Source of the DNA: Fluviicola sp. | GTDB lineage: Bacteria; Bacteroidota; Bacteroidia; Flavobacteriales_D; Crocinitomicaceae | NCBI GenBank assembly: GCA_002734085.1 | Contig: NVXV01000017.1 | Location: 16,147 to 80,146, forward strand | Direction of reading: 5' to 3' | DNA: 64,000 nucleotides | Shown here: positions 36,550 through 46,380 of the stretch, in pieces | How positions within the stretch are numbered: position 1 is the first letter of the stretch | Layout of the letters: every line of letters begins with the position of its first letter | Notes under the pieces: generated by a model | The model's input: the letters and a program-made list of their open reading frames with translations, nothing else | Database searches by the model: none | What the model was told of the DNA's origin: nothing | Made by a program: the position numbers and the translations under genes

Positions 36550-36677
36550 CAAATTTAACAAATAAATATGAAGTTGGTTTTGTCAACTTACATGACTTTT
36601 GTCAATTTCTGATTTATATCATTAATGTACATTATTTTTAGATTGTGACCAAAAAAACGGCTTTATTGTTAATTTTG
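36550..36677. promoter_or_regulatory. Divergent paa promoter region with TTTTGTCAA direct repeats
   Basis: Minus strand: TAAATTTG (36550-36557) facing paaA. Plus strand: TAATTTTG (36670-36677) facing the first paaE. Two direct copies of TTTTGTCAA lie at 36578-36586 and 36597-36605, 19 bp apart, in the -33 area of paaA. They could be operator half-sites for a regulator that is not encoded in the window. Confidence 0.5.
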
Positions 36678-36699
36678 TATCCATTCAATAAAAAAAGCT

Positions 36700-37776
36700 A
36701 TGAATCCAACATTTCACGAATTAAAAGTTGTTGATGTTAGAAGAGAAACTGAAGATGCAGTCTCAATCGCATTGGATGTTCCAGAAGCCTTAAAAGAGCA
36801 ATATTCTTATTTATCTGGACAATATCTTACTTTTAAAAAAGAGTTTGACGGTGAAGAACTACGTAGGTCTTATTCAATCTGTTCTGGAATTGAAGATGGA
36901 GAGTTAAGGGTTGCTGTTAAAGAAGTACCTAAAGGACGATTTTCAACTTTTGCAAATCAAAAGCTTAAAGTGGGAGACCAACTAAATGTAATGACTCCAA
37001 CTGGAAACTTTACAACTAAGTTTGATGAGAGTACAGACAAGTCATATGTCTTTTTTGCTGCGGGGAGTGGAATTACACCAGTTATTTCTTTAGTAAAATC
37101 GATATTAGAGAAATCGCCAAAAAGTGACATCACATTATTCTACGCAAACAAGGGTATAGATAGTGTAATATTTAGAGAGGAGCTAGAAGACTTGAAAAAT
37201 GAGCATATGGATAACTTTAGGTTGATTCATATATTTAGTCGAGAAAGTATTGGGAATAAGTTGCAAAAAGGGCGATTGAACCATGAGAAAGTAGAATTGT
37301 TGTATAATGTATTACTGAAAGGACAATCTATCGACGAAGTTTTTGTCTGTGGACCAGAGCCTATTATTTTTGCAGTGAAAGAAACATTTGAAAAATTTGG
37401 GTTTGATAAAAACCATGTGCACTTTGAATTGTTTACTACTCCGGTAAGAGGAGAAAATAAAGAGCATCACAAACGAAATCATGATGAGCCTCAAATTCAC
37501 GCAAATGTGAAAGTTATTCTTGATGGTGAACAAACGCTGATAGCATTGGACTCCGATGGAGATAGTGTGCTAGAAGCAGCACAAAAAGCTGGAGCAGATG
37601 TTCCATTTGCTTGCAAAGGAGGTGTTTGTTGTACTTGTAAAGCGAAAATACTTGAAGGTACAGCAAAAATGGATGTTAATTACGCATTAGAAGATGACGA
37701 AATAGAAGCAGGATATATTTTAACTTGTCAGGCTCATCCTACAAGTGATCAATTGGTTGTTTCGTATGACGAATAA
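36700..37776 (+). CDS. paaE: PaaE-like ferredoxin reductase (1)
   Basis: The product has 358 residues. An FAD domain carries LRRSYSICSG, a NAD(P)-binding domain contains FFAAGSGITPVISL and FVCGPEPIIF, and a C-terminal plant-type [2Fe-2S] domain has FACKGGVCCTCKAKI with the final Cys in LTCQAHP. It passes electrons from NADPH to the PaaA di-iron site. A second copy follows 22 bp downstream. Confidence 0.9.
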   Translation: MNPTFHELKVVDVRRETEDAVSIALDVPEALKEQYSYLSGQYLTFKKEFDGEELRRSYSICSGIEDGELRVAVKEVPKGRFSTFANQKLKVGDQLNVMTPTGNFTTKFDESTDKSYVFFAAGSGITPVISLVKSILEKSPKSDITLFYANKGIDSVIFREELEDLKNEHMDNFRLIHIFSRESIGNKLQKGRLNHEKVELLYNVLLKGQSIDEVFVCGPEPIIFAVKETFEKFGFDKNHVHFELFTTPVRGENKEHHKRNHDEPQIHANVKVILDGEQTLIALDSDGDSVLEAAQKAGADVPFACKGGVCCTCKAKILEGTAKMDVNYALEDDEIEAGYILTCQAHPTSDQLVVSYDE

Positions 37777-37798
37777 ATGATATACAAAAAACTATTTT

Positions 37799-38887
37799 AT
37801 GGGATTTTTAGGAAAATTATTTGGTGAAAAGAAAGAGAAAAAGAAGAAAGATGATTTTGCTAATTTAAAAATTGCTTCCATCGATCGTTTAACCGCAGAC
37901 GCTGTAAAAGTCACATTTGATGTGCCAGGTGAAAATAAAATGGATTTTTCTTTTTTACCAGGTCAATATATAAATTTAAATGTTGAGTTAGAAGGTAAAG
38001 AATACCGTAGATCTTATTCAATATGTAGTGGTTTAGATGAACCGTTAGCAATTGGCGTAAAAGAAGTAGATGGAGGTGTTGTTTCGACTTGGTTGAATAG
38101 AGATGCCAAGGAGGGAGATGAGATAAAAGTTACTTTTCCTATGGGGAACTTTACAATCTCAAAACTTGATGGACAATACTTAGCTTTTGCAGCAGGAAGT
38201 GGTATAACCCCTTTACTATCAATTGCAAAATTCTTTGGAAAAGCACAAGATTCGAAGTTGGTTTTATATTATGGTAATAAGAATGATGATTCAATCATGT
38301 TTTACGATGAACTTGAAGCGCTTCGTGACGATAATGTTGATACGAGACATATTTTATCACGCCAGGAAAAAGAAGGTTTCTTACACGGTCGTCTTGTCAA
38401 AGATAAAATCAATGAATTGATTAAGTCAGATTTGGATTTATTAAAATCTAAAGGTTTTTATTTATGTGGTCCTGAAGAGATGATTCTAAGTGCTTCAGAA
38501 GCATTGAAAACATTTGGTGTTCCCGAAGAAAAAATTCATTACGAATTATTCACTACGCCGACTTTGATGAAATCGAAAAAACAAGAATCAGTAGCTCAAT
38601 TTGAAGGACTTTCTAAGGTAACTGTAATTCTAGATGACGAAGAAGAACACTTCGATTTGGAAACTGATGGAGTGTCTATTTTAGAAGAAGCAGAAAGCTA
38701 TGGAATTGATGCTCCGTTTTCATGTAGAGGAGGTGTTTGTTGTACTTGTAAAGCGAAGGTCTTAAAAGGAGCTGCAAAAATGGACAAAAACTTTTCTTTA
38801 ACTGATGAAGAAATTGAAGAGGGTTTTATTCTGACTTGTCAGGCACATCCAAATAGCGAAGAAATTATAGTAAGTTATGATGAGTAA
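37799..38887 (+). CDS. paaE: PaaE-like ferredoxin reductase (2)
   Basis: The 362-residue product is a clear paralogue of the gene before it: YRRSYSICSG, FAAGSGITPLLSI, YLCGPEEMILS and FSCRGGVCCTCKAKV are in the same order and spacing. It differs by a short Lys-rich N-terminal extension (GEKKEKKKKDD). Tandem duplication of the reductase is not a fixed part of paa operons. One copy may serve another oxygenase. It overlaps the SDR gene by 8-11 bp. Confidence 0.88.
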   Translation: MGFLGKLFGEKKEKKKKDDFANLKIASIDRLTADAVKVTFDVPGENKMDFSFLPGQYINLNVELEGKEYRRSYSICSGLDEPLAIGVKEVDGGVVSTWLNRDAKEGDEIKVTFPMGNFTISKLDGQYLAFAAGSGITPLLSIAKFFGKAQDSKLVLYYGNKNDDSIMFYDELEALRDDNVDTRHILSRQEKEGFLHGRLVKDKINELIKSDLDLLKSKGFYLCGPEEMILSASEALKTFGVPEEKIHYELFTTPTLMKSKKQESVAQFEGLSKVTVILDDEEEHFDLETDGVSILEEAESYGIDAPFSCRGGVCCTCKAKVLKGAAKMDKNFSLTDEEIEEGFILTCQAHPNSEEIIVSYDE

Positions 38888-39569
38888 AAACATTGTAATC
38901 ATAGGCGCAAGTCGTGGAATAGGGAAGGAACTGGTTCAGTTGTTTGCGAATAATGAAGGTAACCATATCATTGCTTTGTCGCGTAATGTAGAAGCAATGT
39001 CCGAGTTTGATCATCTAAAAAATGTCACCTATAAAGCATTTGATCTTTCAAGTTCAACAGTATTAGAAGATTTAACTCAAATTCTATCTGAAATTAAATC
39101 GGTCGATATATTAATTAACAATGCTGGTAAACTGGTAAATAAGCCTTTTTTAGAACTGACTAAAGCAGATATTGAGTCATGTTATCAGACAAATGCCATA
39201 GGTGTTATGTTGTCAACTCAAGTGGTTGTTCCAAAAATGCTGAATAAAGGAGGACATATTGTAAATATATCTACAATGGGCGCATTCCAGGGAAGTGTCA
39301 AATTCCCAGGTTTATCCGCTTATTCGACTTCAAAGGCTGGGCTTGTGAGTTTCACCGAATTGTTTGCAGAAGAATTTAAAGAGACTAAAATTAAAATGAA
39401 TTGTCTTTGCCTTGGAGCAGTGCAAACCGAAATGCTAGAAGAAGCATTCCCAGGATTTCAAGCCCCGTTATCAGCAAAGTCAATGGCGCTATATATTCAC
39501 GACTTTGCTTTAAACGGACATAAGTATATGAACGGTAAAATATTACCCGTTAGCTTGAGTACTCCTTAA
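38880..39569 (+). CDS. SDR family NAD(P)-dependent oxidoreductase
   Basis: About 229 residues from the second of two adjacent ATGs (38880; the first is 38877). The Rossmann motif reads IGASRGIGKEL, the NNAG motif NNAGKL, and the active site is ISTMG...YSTSKAG with the Ser, Tyr and Lys. It is a classical SDR. It shares the transcript of the two PaaE-like genes, overlapping the second, so a role in phenylacetate or a related aromatic pathway is likely but unproved. It ends convergently, overlapping the next gene by 4 bp. Confidence 0.85.
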   Translation: MSKNIVIIGASRGIGKELVQLFANNEGNHIIALSRNVEAMSEFDHLKNVTYKAFDLSSSTVLEDLTQILSEIKSVDILINNAGKLVNKPFLELTKADIESCYQTNAIGVMLSTQVVVPKMLNKGGHIVNISTMGAFQGSVKFPGLSAYSTSKAGLVSFTELFAEEFKETKIKMNCLCLGAVQTEMLEEAFPGFQAPLSAKSMALYIHDFALNGHKYMNGKILPVSLSTP

Positions 39570-39928
39570 TTCTGCGCAACGTTACTTTTTGTTTCTTTGC
39601 TTTCAAAACGTGTAGGTTTCAACTCGAAACTTAAGATTTCTGATTTTTCAGCATGGAAGAATGTTTCCACTGTACATTTATCGATAGTCGTGTTTGAGGA
39701 AATAAAAAGAATTCCCTTTTCATTATATCTTGTTTGCACATTAAATTTTTGATTTTGTACTTCAAAGATATGATCTACAAATTTTCGAACGGTGTTTCTA
39801 GGCTCCTTATTGGCAAACTGTGTTACATCAAATTTAATTTCATAATTGTATTTGTATCCAATTTTTGATTGTGAAAAGGATAAATTGCTCATTAGAACAA
39901 TAGCGAGTGTAAATAGAATTGTTTTCAT
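39566..39928 (-). CDS. Hypothetical exported protein, 120 aa
   Basis: A signal peptide (MKTILFTLAIVLMSNLSFSQ) is followed by a small beta-rich domain with KYNYEIKFDV, QTRYNEKGILFISS and a single Cys in DKCTVETFFHAE. No family is recognised. The gene converges on the SDR gene, with a 4-bp overlap of stop codons. Upstream lies a 233-bp gap containing a terminator. Confidence 0.6.
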   Translation of the reverse strand: MKTILFTLAIVLMSNLSFSQSKIGYKYNYEIKFDVTQFANKEPRNTVRKFVDHIFEVQNQKFNVQTRYNEKGILFISSNTTIDKCTVETFFHAEKSEILSFELKPTRFESKETKSNVAQN

Positions 39929-40103
39929 TTCATATTGTTTTAATTCACAGGTTAAATTTACTGTGACATGTTACAACTATGAAAGTACAAAGAGTTCAAA
40001 TATTACACATTGCTTAATCGAGACTAAAAAATCAAAATAAGTAATACTACTTAATTGCGGATATGTGAATATATATGTAATGAGTTGAAATAGGTAAAAT
40101 AAA

Positions 40104-40136
40104 AAAAGCTGTCCCAAATAACTCGGGACAGCTTTT
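40104..40136 (-). terminator. Intrinsic terminator of the TPR lipoprotein gene
   Basis: A 12-bp perfect stem AAAAGCTGTCCC / GGGACAGCTTTT has a nine-base loop. On the minus strand it follows the stop of the gene at 40162-41868 and is followed by a T run (40096-40107 on the plus strand is rich in A). Confidence 0.85.
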
Positions 40137-40161
40137 AAAGTTTATAATAAGATTTTTATAA

Positions 40162-41868
40162 CTATTTCACAATTGCTGTGAAAGAAGCATTATCTAAGTA
40201 TTTAATAAACTCACGGTCTTGAGCAGCTTTACTTTTCAATGAACCGTCTTTTGCAAATGCATCTTTTAAGTTAGTAACAATTACGTCTAATTTATCTTGA
40301 CGAGCACCAACAATTGCTTTCAAATAATATCCGTCAGCTGTTTCAGCATCGTCAGATTCATTAACTGTTGATTCAGCTGAAGCTGCATCTTTGTTTAAAA
40401 GTTGAGCAAGTGCTTTGTTGTATGATGCATCACTACCAAAACTAGAGATCGCTTCTTCATAGTTTCCGTCTTGAATAGCCAGGATTCCTTCGTTGTAAGA
40501 AACTTGTTCTCCTGCACCTGAAGCCTCGCTTAAAAGAGCTTTAGCATTATCACGCTCTCCGTTAACACCAGCTACTGCAGCTAAATTATTTTTAGAAATT
40601 TCATTTTCTTGAATTCCGTTTGCTTTCTCAAATTTAGCTTTAGCTTCACTTATTTTGTTTTGAGTGTAAAGTACAGCTCCGATATTGTTTACTGGACGGT
40701 GATCTTCTGGGAATAAACGAGCAGCTTCTTTGTAAAGGCGCATTTTTTCATTTAAATCATCTGTTAAAGTTGCAGTAAATAAAATCTCTTCAAGATCCAA
40801 TGTGTCGATATTTGATTTTGAAAGAGAAACTAGCTCTTCATCAGAAAATCCAGTCAATTCATAATTGATAACGATTTCCGAACGACGTTGGTGAGGGAAA
40901 ATGTTTTTATCAAGGTAAGTAAATGTTTTACCTAAATCACGCATTGCTTGCTCACGAGCAGTAGGAGTCTTCTGCATCTCAAGGATGTTAAGAATCAAAT
41001 CTTTTTCAGACTTCTCCATATCAGAAGCTAGAAGTGTTTTCTTGAATCCTGCGAAATCTTCACCCTTACCAACTGTAGAGTAGTTATCTCCGTTTTGACC
41101 AGCCTCGTTTTCTACTTTTTTCATAGCTGCAACTTTCATTGAAGCTTCTTTTGCAGTTGTAGCACGATCAGTTGATAAAGTATTGTTTTTATCTTCTTCA
41201 CCTTCAATTGAAGCGAATGCTGTGATTGAAATGTTTTTGATTTCAATTTTTGGATTTGTTTGTGCCGCAGCCATGAAATCTTTCATTGCTATAATGTCAT
41301 CATCTTTCATTTCAGATGAACGAACTTCAGAACGACCTTTTAGGTAATTGATTTCAGCAATTTGCTGTTCATTCGTTACACGTTGAAATTTGTCAGCAGA
41401 ATAAATGATACGGAAATCTTTTCTCACTAAAAGAGGAGTAACAACCGTTGCATCAGCAATTTTTGTTTTTTCTATTACTCCTTTTTCTTTATCTCCTTTG
41501 AAAACTTTACCTGTAACAGAAAGTTCAGAAACCTCCATATCTGGAGAGTAAGCAATTACGTCTTCATAAACTACTTTTCCTCCTGGTTTGTAAGGAATAA
41601 CTGTACCATTAGCTGTTGCTTTTTCACCTACAACGGTAATTGGCTTAAGTGCGTGAGAACCAATTGCTGGAGTAATCTCTGCATACGCTTTTTTCTTAAT
41701 TCCTTTTTCTGGGAAAGTAATATCTACTTTTACTTTCACACTATCTCCGTGCATTTCTAGTGGGTCTGGAGTAACTGCGTAGTCTAAATCCTTTAAAAGA
41801 TCACAACCAGTTGTCATTATACCAGCCGCAGCTATAAATGCTAAACTTTTGATACCTTGTTTTTTCAT
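40162..41868 (-). CDS. TPR-containing lipoprotein
   Basis: About 568 residues from the ATG at 41868 (41874 is two codons earlier). The signal ends in lipobox MTTGC. Residues 25-160 form a beta-rich domain. The middle section contains NISITAFASIEGEEDKNNTL and RRSEIVINYEL, an OmpA-like peptidoglycan-binding pattern. The last 200 residues are TPR-like repeats (LYKEAARLFPEDHRPVNNIG, AVLYTQNKISEAKAKFEKAN). Such proteins are common envelope lipoproteins of this phylum. The exact role is unknown. Confidence 0.8.
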   Translation of the reverse strand: MKKQGIKSLAFIAAAGIMTTGCDLLKDLDYAVTPDPLEMHGDSVKVKVDITFPEKGIKKKAYAEITPAIGSHALKPITVVGEKATANGTVIPYKPGGKVVYEDVIAYSPDMEVSELSVTGKVFKGDKEKGVIEKTKIADATVVTPLLVRKDFRIIYSADKFQRVTNEQQIAEINYLKGRSEVRSSEMKDDDIIAMKDFMAAAQTNPKIEIKNISITAFASIEGEEDKNNTLSTDRATTAKEASMKVAAMKKVENEAGQNGDNYSTVGKGEDFAGFKKTLLASDMEKSEKDLILNILEMQKTPTAREQAMRDLGKTFTYLDKNIFPHQRRSEIVINYELTGFSDEELVSLSKSNIDTLDLEEILFTATLTDDLNEKMRLYKEAARLFPEDHRPVNNIGAVLYTQNKISEAKAKFEKANGIQENEISKNNLAAVAGVNGERDNAKALLSEASGAGEQVSYNEGILAIQDGNYEEAISSFGSDASYNKALAQLLNKDAASAESTVNESDDAETADGYYLKAIVGARQDKLDVIVTNLKDAFAKDGSLKSKAAQDREFIKYLDNASFTAIVK

Positions 41869-41966
41869 TATCATTTTATTAGTTCTTGCTTATTTACGAT
41901 TGCAATAATAATGATTTTTTTTAGCACTTGAAAAAAGAAGTTGATATAAAATAAAATTGTTAATAA

Positions 41967-42479
41967 TTAATTTTCACACAATAATAGGTTTGACTTGTCG
42001 TTGCAGTCCTCAATCAAACGGCGGATATTCATCCTAGTCCTAGGATCTACAAGGTTTTTAGCGACATCACGGAGTGGTATTAAAACAAATTTTCGTTCGT
42101 AAATCTTTGGATGAGGCACCTTTAAATTTTTTGTATCAATTATCCTTTGACCGTAAAAAAGTATGTCTATATCGATGATTCTGTCAATATATCCAGAATT
42201 TTCAACCCTAATTCTACCTAATTTATGCTCAATACTATGAATAATCTTTAAGAATTCATGCGGTTCTATTTGAGTTTGTGTTTGAGCGCATATATTTAGA
42301 AAATCTTTTTTGCTATCAAACCCCTTTGCTTTTGATTCATAAAACGGAGAAATAATCACCTTTTGGTTGAGTGTTTCCTCTAGTTGTTTTACTGCATTCA
42401 AGATATTCTTTTTTCGATCTCCTAAATTACTTCCTAAGCTTAGGTAAACTTTGTCCTCTCTTTTATTGTCGTAAGCCAT
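41967..42479 (-). CDS. folK: 2-amino-4-hydroxy-6-hydroxymethyldihydropteridine pyrophosphokinase
   Basis: The product has 170 residues. LSLGSNLGDR at the start is the HPPK signature, and GRIRVENSGYIDRIIDIDIL supplies the Arg and the Mg-binding Asp pair, with PHPKIYERKFVLIPL at the end. It transfers pyrophosphate to the pterin in folate synthesis. It is divergent from sppA with a 101-bp gap. No other folate gene is next to it. Confidence 0.95.
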   Translation of the reverse strand: MAYDNKREDKVYLSLGSNLGDRKKNILNAVKQLEETLNQKVIISPFYESKAKGFDSKKDFLNICAQTQTQIEPHEFLKIIHSIEHKLGRIRVENSGYIDRIIDIDILFYGQRIIDTKNLKVPHPKIYERKFVLIPLRDVAKNLVDPRTRMNIRRLIEDCNDKSNLLLCEN

Positions 42480-42580
42480 ATTAACCTGTTAACTAAAATT
42501 CTCGCCATTTGTAACTATTTCAATTAGAAATAACTTCTTTTTATCTACTTTTATAGATTCAAAATTACATATTAGTTTTT

Positions 42581-44359
42581 ATGGAAAAGAAAAAAGTATC
42601 GTTTGGTCGTATTTTTTGGCCTAGTCTTACAGCAAGTATTGTGTTGTTATTCATTATTGGGACAATTATAGCAATAATGATTAGCAGTGTGTTAGGATCA
42701 AAACCAGTATACTCGGTTGAGAATAAAACGGTTCTTCACATGACATTGAAAGGTGAAATTGGAGAAATGAGTAAGTCAGATTTAAGTCCAAGTACACTGA
42801 GCCTTGTGAATAGAGTTGGTTTGGTTGACTTGTTGTATGGACTAGAGAAAGCAGCGACTGACGACAGAATTAGTGGTGTGTTTTTGGAGTTAGAAGGCGC
42901 TCAGTGTGGCTATGCTACAGCAACGGAAATTAGAAATGCAATCAATAAATTTGAGGAGTCAGGTAAATTCGTCGTGGCTTATAATAAAGGAGAAGCAGTT
43001 TCCCTAAAGCAATACTATATTGCTTCCGCTGCTGATGAAAGCTATGGGTTTCCTTCTACAATGTTTGAATTTTTAGGGTTGGGAACTGAATTGGTCTTTT
43101 TTAAAGGCATGTTCGATAAATTAGATTTAGAAATGCAAGTGATTCGTGGCTCGAATAATGATTTTAAAAGTGCTGTAGAGCCTTTCTTTTTAACAGAAAT
43201 GAGCGACTCTAGTAGATTACAGGTAAAAAGGTACTTGACTGGTATTTGGGATAATGTAAAAGCTGACATTGGCGACGAAAAAAGTATAGATAGTAAAACA
43301 TTAGGTATGTATGCTGATAGTAGTTTAATTCGCCGTATTACACATGCAGTTAAATATAACCTTATCGATGATGAGAAATATAGAGATGAGGTTATTGCGT
43401 TGATTGGTGAGAAATTAGAAGTGAAAAATGTTGAAGACATTAAATTTAAGAGTTTTGAAACTTACGCGCAAAAGAAATTTAAATCAAATCAATCTATCAA
43501 TCATGTGAAAAAAGCTAATATAGCTGTGATTGTAGCAGAAGGAGCAGTAGTTACTGACGGTGAAGGATTGAGTAGCGCAAACATCACAAAATTGTTTCAA
43601 AAAGCACGTAGAGATGAAAATATTAAAACAATTGTTTTTAGAATAAATAGCCCTGGAGGCAGTGCTTTAGCGAGTGATGAAATTTGGCGTGAAGTAAAAT
43701 TGGCAAATGAAGAAAAGAAAGTAATTGTTTCAATGGGGGATGTTGCAGCGTCTGGAGGTTACTATATCGCTGCACCTGCTGATAGAATATTTGCTCAGGC
43801 AACAACGATTACTGGATCGATTGGCGTATTTGGAGTAATACCTTATACAGGTGCAATGTTCGAAAATAAACTAGGTTTATCTTTTGACCGTGTCAGCACA
43901 AATGATCATGCTGTTCTTTCGACAAATAAAAAGTTATCAGAAGAGGAATATGCAATGATTCAAGAAGAAGTGGACTACATCTACGATCAGTTTTTGTCTA
44001 GAGTTTCTGATGGTAGAGGAATGACTAAAGAGGCTGTAAATGTTGTAGCTCGAGGTCGTGTGTGGACGGGAGAAGATGCAAAGAAAAAAGGACTAGTCGA
44101 CGAGATTGGAGGCTTACAAGATGCAATTAATTATGCTGCAAAACAGGCTGGGATAGACAGTACAGATCGTATGGTTCGCTATTATCCGAAGGTTGAAGAA
44201 AAAGCATGGATGGAAATAATAGAGGCTTTGGAGGGTGATGAGAATACTTCAAAAGAATCTGAATTCCCTCAAGAAATGATGGATCTCTATAAGAGAATTC
44301 GTTCGATTGAAAACCTAACTGGAATTCAAGCAAGACTGCCTTATGAGATTGTTGATTAG
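42581..44359 (+). CDS. sppA: Signal peptide peptidase SppA, 67K type
   Basis: The 592-residue product is the long form of SppA, with an N-terminal membrane anchor (residues 12-36). Two ClpP-like domains follow. The catalytic Lys is K196 in NNDFKSAVEPFF of the first domain, and the nucleophilic Ser is S391 in DVAASGGYYIAA of the second. It degrades signal peptides left in the membrane. It is a single gene, divergent from folK. Confidence 0.95.
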   Translation: MEKKKVSFGRIFWPSLTASIVLLFIIGTIIAIMISSVLGSKPVYSVENKTVLHMTLKGEIGEMSKSDLSPSTLSLVNRVGLVDLLYGLEKAATDDRISGVFLELEGAQCGYATATEIRNAINKFEESGKFVVAYNKGEAVSLKQYYIASAADESYGFPSTMFEFLGLGTELVFFKGMFDKLDLEMQVIRGSNNDFKSAVEPFFLTEMSDSSRLQVKRYLTGIWDNVKADIGDEKSIDSKTLGMYADSSLIRRITHAVKYNLIDDEKYRDEVIALIGEKLEVKNVEDIKFKSFETYAQKKFKSNQSINHVKKANIAVIVAEGAVVTDGEGLSSANITKLFQKARRDENIKTIVFRINSPGGSALASDEIWREVKLANEEKKVIVSMGDVAASGGYYIAAPADRIFAQATTITGSIGVFGVIPYTGAMFENKLGLSFDRVSTNDHAVLSTNKKLSEEEYAMIQEEVDYIYDQFLSRVSDGRGMTKEAVNVVARGRVWTGEDAKKKGLVDEIGGLQDAINYAAKQAGIDSTDRMVRYYPKVEEKAWMEIIEALEGDENTSKESEFPQEMMDLYKRIRSIENLTGIQARLPYEIVD

Positions 44360-44456
44360 GAACTAGTTTTCAGGACTCACATTCATCCAAATAGATGATG
44401 CTTGCTGTTTTATCTTAAATTAATTTTAATTTTACGGCAACTCTATTATTGTTTGG

Positions 44457-44882
44457 ATGAAGAAAGGCTTGGTTTCTCTATTTCTGATTAAATTGAAGTT
44501 CGCGGCTTCATCAGCCCTTGCAACAATAGTTGATTATTTTCTTTATCTACTATTGGAGAGTTCTGTTTTTAGTCCTGTTATTTCAAATTTAATATCCGCT
44601 TCGGTGGGAATGATAATAAATTTTGCAATTCAAAAACGATATATATTTACTTTAAAGCGGAAAGTGGCTACAGTCTTCCTGATTTCAGTGCTCGTTTCGC
44701 TTGGAGGGATAGGTCTAAGTACTTTGTTTATTTATCTATTAAACAAAATTGCATTCTTCAATGAATACCAGTTTGTGACAAAGGCAATTGTTATCGGAAT
44801 TATTTTTAACTACAACTTCTATTTTAAACGATTCGCCTTCGAAAAGCGATTTTTACCTGAATTAAATAAACGCAATGACTAA
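44457..44882 (+). CDS. GtrA family membrane protein
   Basis: The 141-residue product has four hydrophobic segments and the GtrA-type opening (KLKFAASSALATIVDYFLYL). GtrA proteins are thought to flip undecaprenyl-linked sugars or support glycosyl transfer across the membrane. It overlaps the next gene by 8 bp, and that gene encodes a GT39-like transferase, so the two probably decorate a lipid or surface glycan together. Confidence 0.85.
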   Translation: MKKGLVSLFLIKLKFAASSALATIVDYFLYLLLESSVFSPVISNLISASVGMIINFAIQKRYIFTLKRKVATVFLISVLVSLGGIGLSTLFIYLLNKIAFFNEYQFVTKAIVIGIIFNYNFYFKRFAFEKRFLPELNKRND

Positions 44883-46380
44883 TTCTTTCTTACACGTTTA
44901 CAATAAGTCTTTGTTCTGGAAGATACTAACGTGGTTGGTTTTCCTCGGTGTTATTTACTTCCCGATATTCTTGCACCTTGGATCATTACCAGTAGCACTT
45001 TGGGATGAATCTCTTTTTGCTTTGAGGGCACTATTTATGTATGACAATTTAGAATATATGATAGACTTTAATCAATTTGAAGGATTGTCTGATCATATGA
45101 ATACGAAGTTGCCTTTCACAACATTTTTTCAAGTGTTAGGGATTAAAATATTTGGCGTAAATGAATTAGGTATCCGATTGCCAATAATTTTTATCTTTTT
45201 AGGGCTTTCATTTTGGATTTATACGTTTTTTAAAAAACAGTTCAGCGTTTCTTGGGTGGGTGGTGCTTTTGTTTTATTACTCGTAATTAGTTATGGTTTT
45301 GTAGGAGAACATATGCTCCGAACAGGGAATCAAGATGTACCATTTGCTATGTACTTATTGTTAGCGACACTCTATTTTTGGAAATATATAGAGTACAAAA
45401 AAATCAGTGATGTATTGTTGTTCTCATTCTTTATGATTGCTGCTTTATTAACTAAAAACCTTCTTTCGGTGATTGTTTTACCTGGAATACTCGCATTTAT
45501 TTTATTAAAAAAACACCGCTTTAAAGAAGTGATGGGGAGCTATAAAACCTATATGTCAGCCATAATAATAGCAGGGGCTTATATTCTAACTTTAGTTTAT
45601 TTTGAATGGCAATACCCAGGTTTTTTTGATAGAATGTGGAACTATGAATTATTAGGTCGTTATACGAACACTATTGAAGGTCATAGCGGTGGATTCTTTT
45701 TTTATTTTGACATTTACTTTAATCAAAATAGTTCCTATTTAGGATACTTTGCACTTTTTGGGCTTTTTGTTCTATTTGACAAAAATGCTGACATCAGGTT
45801 GAAACGATTAACCACCTTGTTATCTCTGGTATTTGTTTCCTATCTACTGTTTATTTCTATTTCTGCGACCAAAACGGAGTGGTACGTTGCTCCTTTATAT
45901 CCTTTTGGTTCTTTGATAGCTGTTTTGGGTATTTTTCATTTAAATCAAGTTTATATTTTAAAATCCTCTGTACCTATTAAAATTTTCATCGGTGCTTTAA
46001 TCTTGGTTTTGTTCTCTGGAAATTATACATCTGTTATAAATAGTGTTTACAAGGAAGAACCGAAAAACGGGACACAGATTTACGGTTATCATCTTAAAAA
46101 CAATAGCGTTTCATTGGGAAAGAAATTCTATATCATAGATTCGAGATTTGGTTCATCTGCTTATTTTTCTAAAGAAATTTACAATAGGAATCATGGATAT
46201 GACATCATTTATGCTGAAAATTTTGAAGATATGGAGATGCCAGCCAAAGTATTTACTTGTAGACCCAATGAAATGAGGCTGATTGAAAATAATTTTAAAT
46301 TTGAAATCATCAACGATAAGGCGATGCATTGCAAAGGTTATTTGATAGTTGAAAAGTTAAATAATCAGAAAATCCAATAA
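44875..46380 (+). CDS. GT39/ArnT-like membrane glycosyltransferase
   Basis: The 501-residue product has about eleven membrane segments. The first loop holds LPVALWDESLFALRALFM, with the catalytic-type Asp/Glu seen in ArnT/PMT-fold transferases, and later GIRLPIIFIFLGL. It uses a polyprenyl-phosphate sugar donor and transfers to an extracytoplasmic acceptor. The gene is overlapped by GtrA upstream and its stop lies inside a terminator stem. Confidence 0.85.
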   Translation: MTNSFLHVYNKSLFWKILTWLVFLGVIYFPIFLHLGSLPVALWDESLFALRALFMYDNLEYMIDFNQFEGLSDHMNTKLPFTTFFQVLGIKIFGVNELGIRLPIIFIFLGLSFWIYTFFKKQFSVSWVGGAFVLLLVISYGFVGEHMLRTGNQDVPFAMYLLLATLYFWKYIEYKKISDVLLFSFFMIAALLTKNLLSVIVLPGILAFILLKKHRFKEVMGSYKTYMSAIIIAGAYILTLVYFEWQYPGFFDRMWNYELLGRYTNTIEGHSGGFFFYFDIYFNQNSSYLGYFALFGLFVLFDKNADIRLKRLTTLLSLVFVSYLLFISISATKTEWYVAPLYPFGSLIAVLGIFHLNQVYILKSSVPIKIFIGALILVLFSGNYTSVINSVYKEEPKNGTQIYGYHLKNNSVSLGKKFYIIDSRFGSSAYFSKEIYNRNHGYDIIYAENFEDMEMPAKVFTCRPNEMRLIENNFKFEIINDKAMHCKGYLIVEKLNNQKIQ

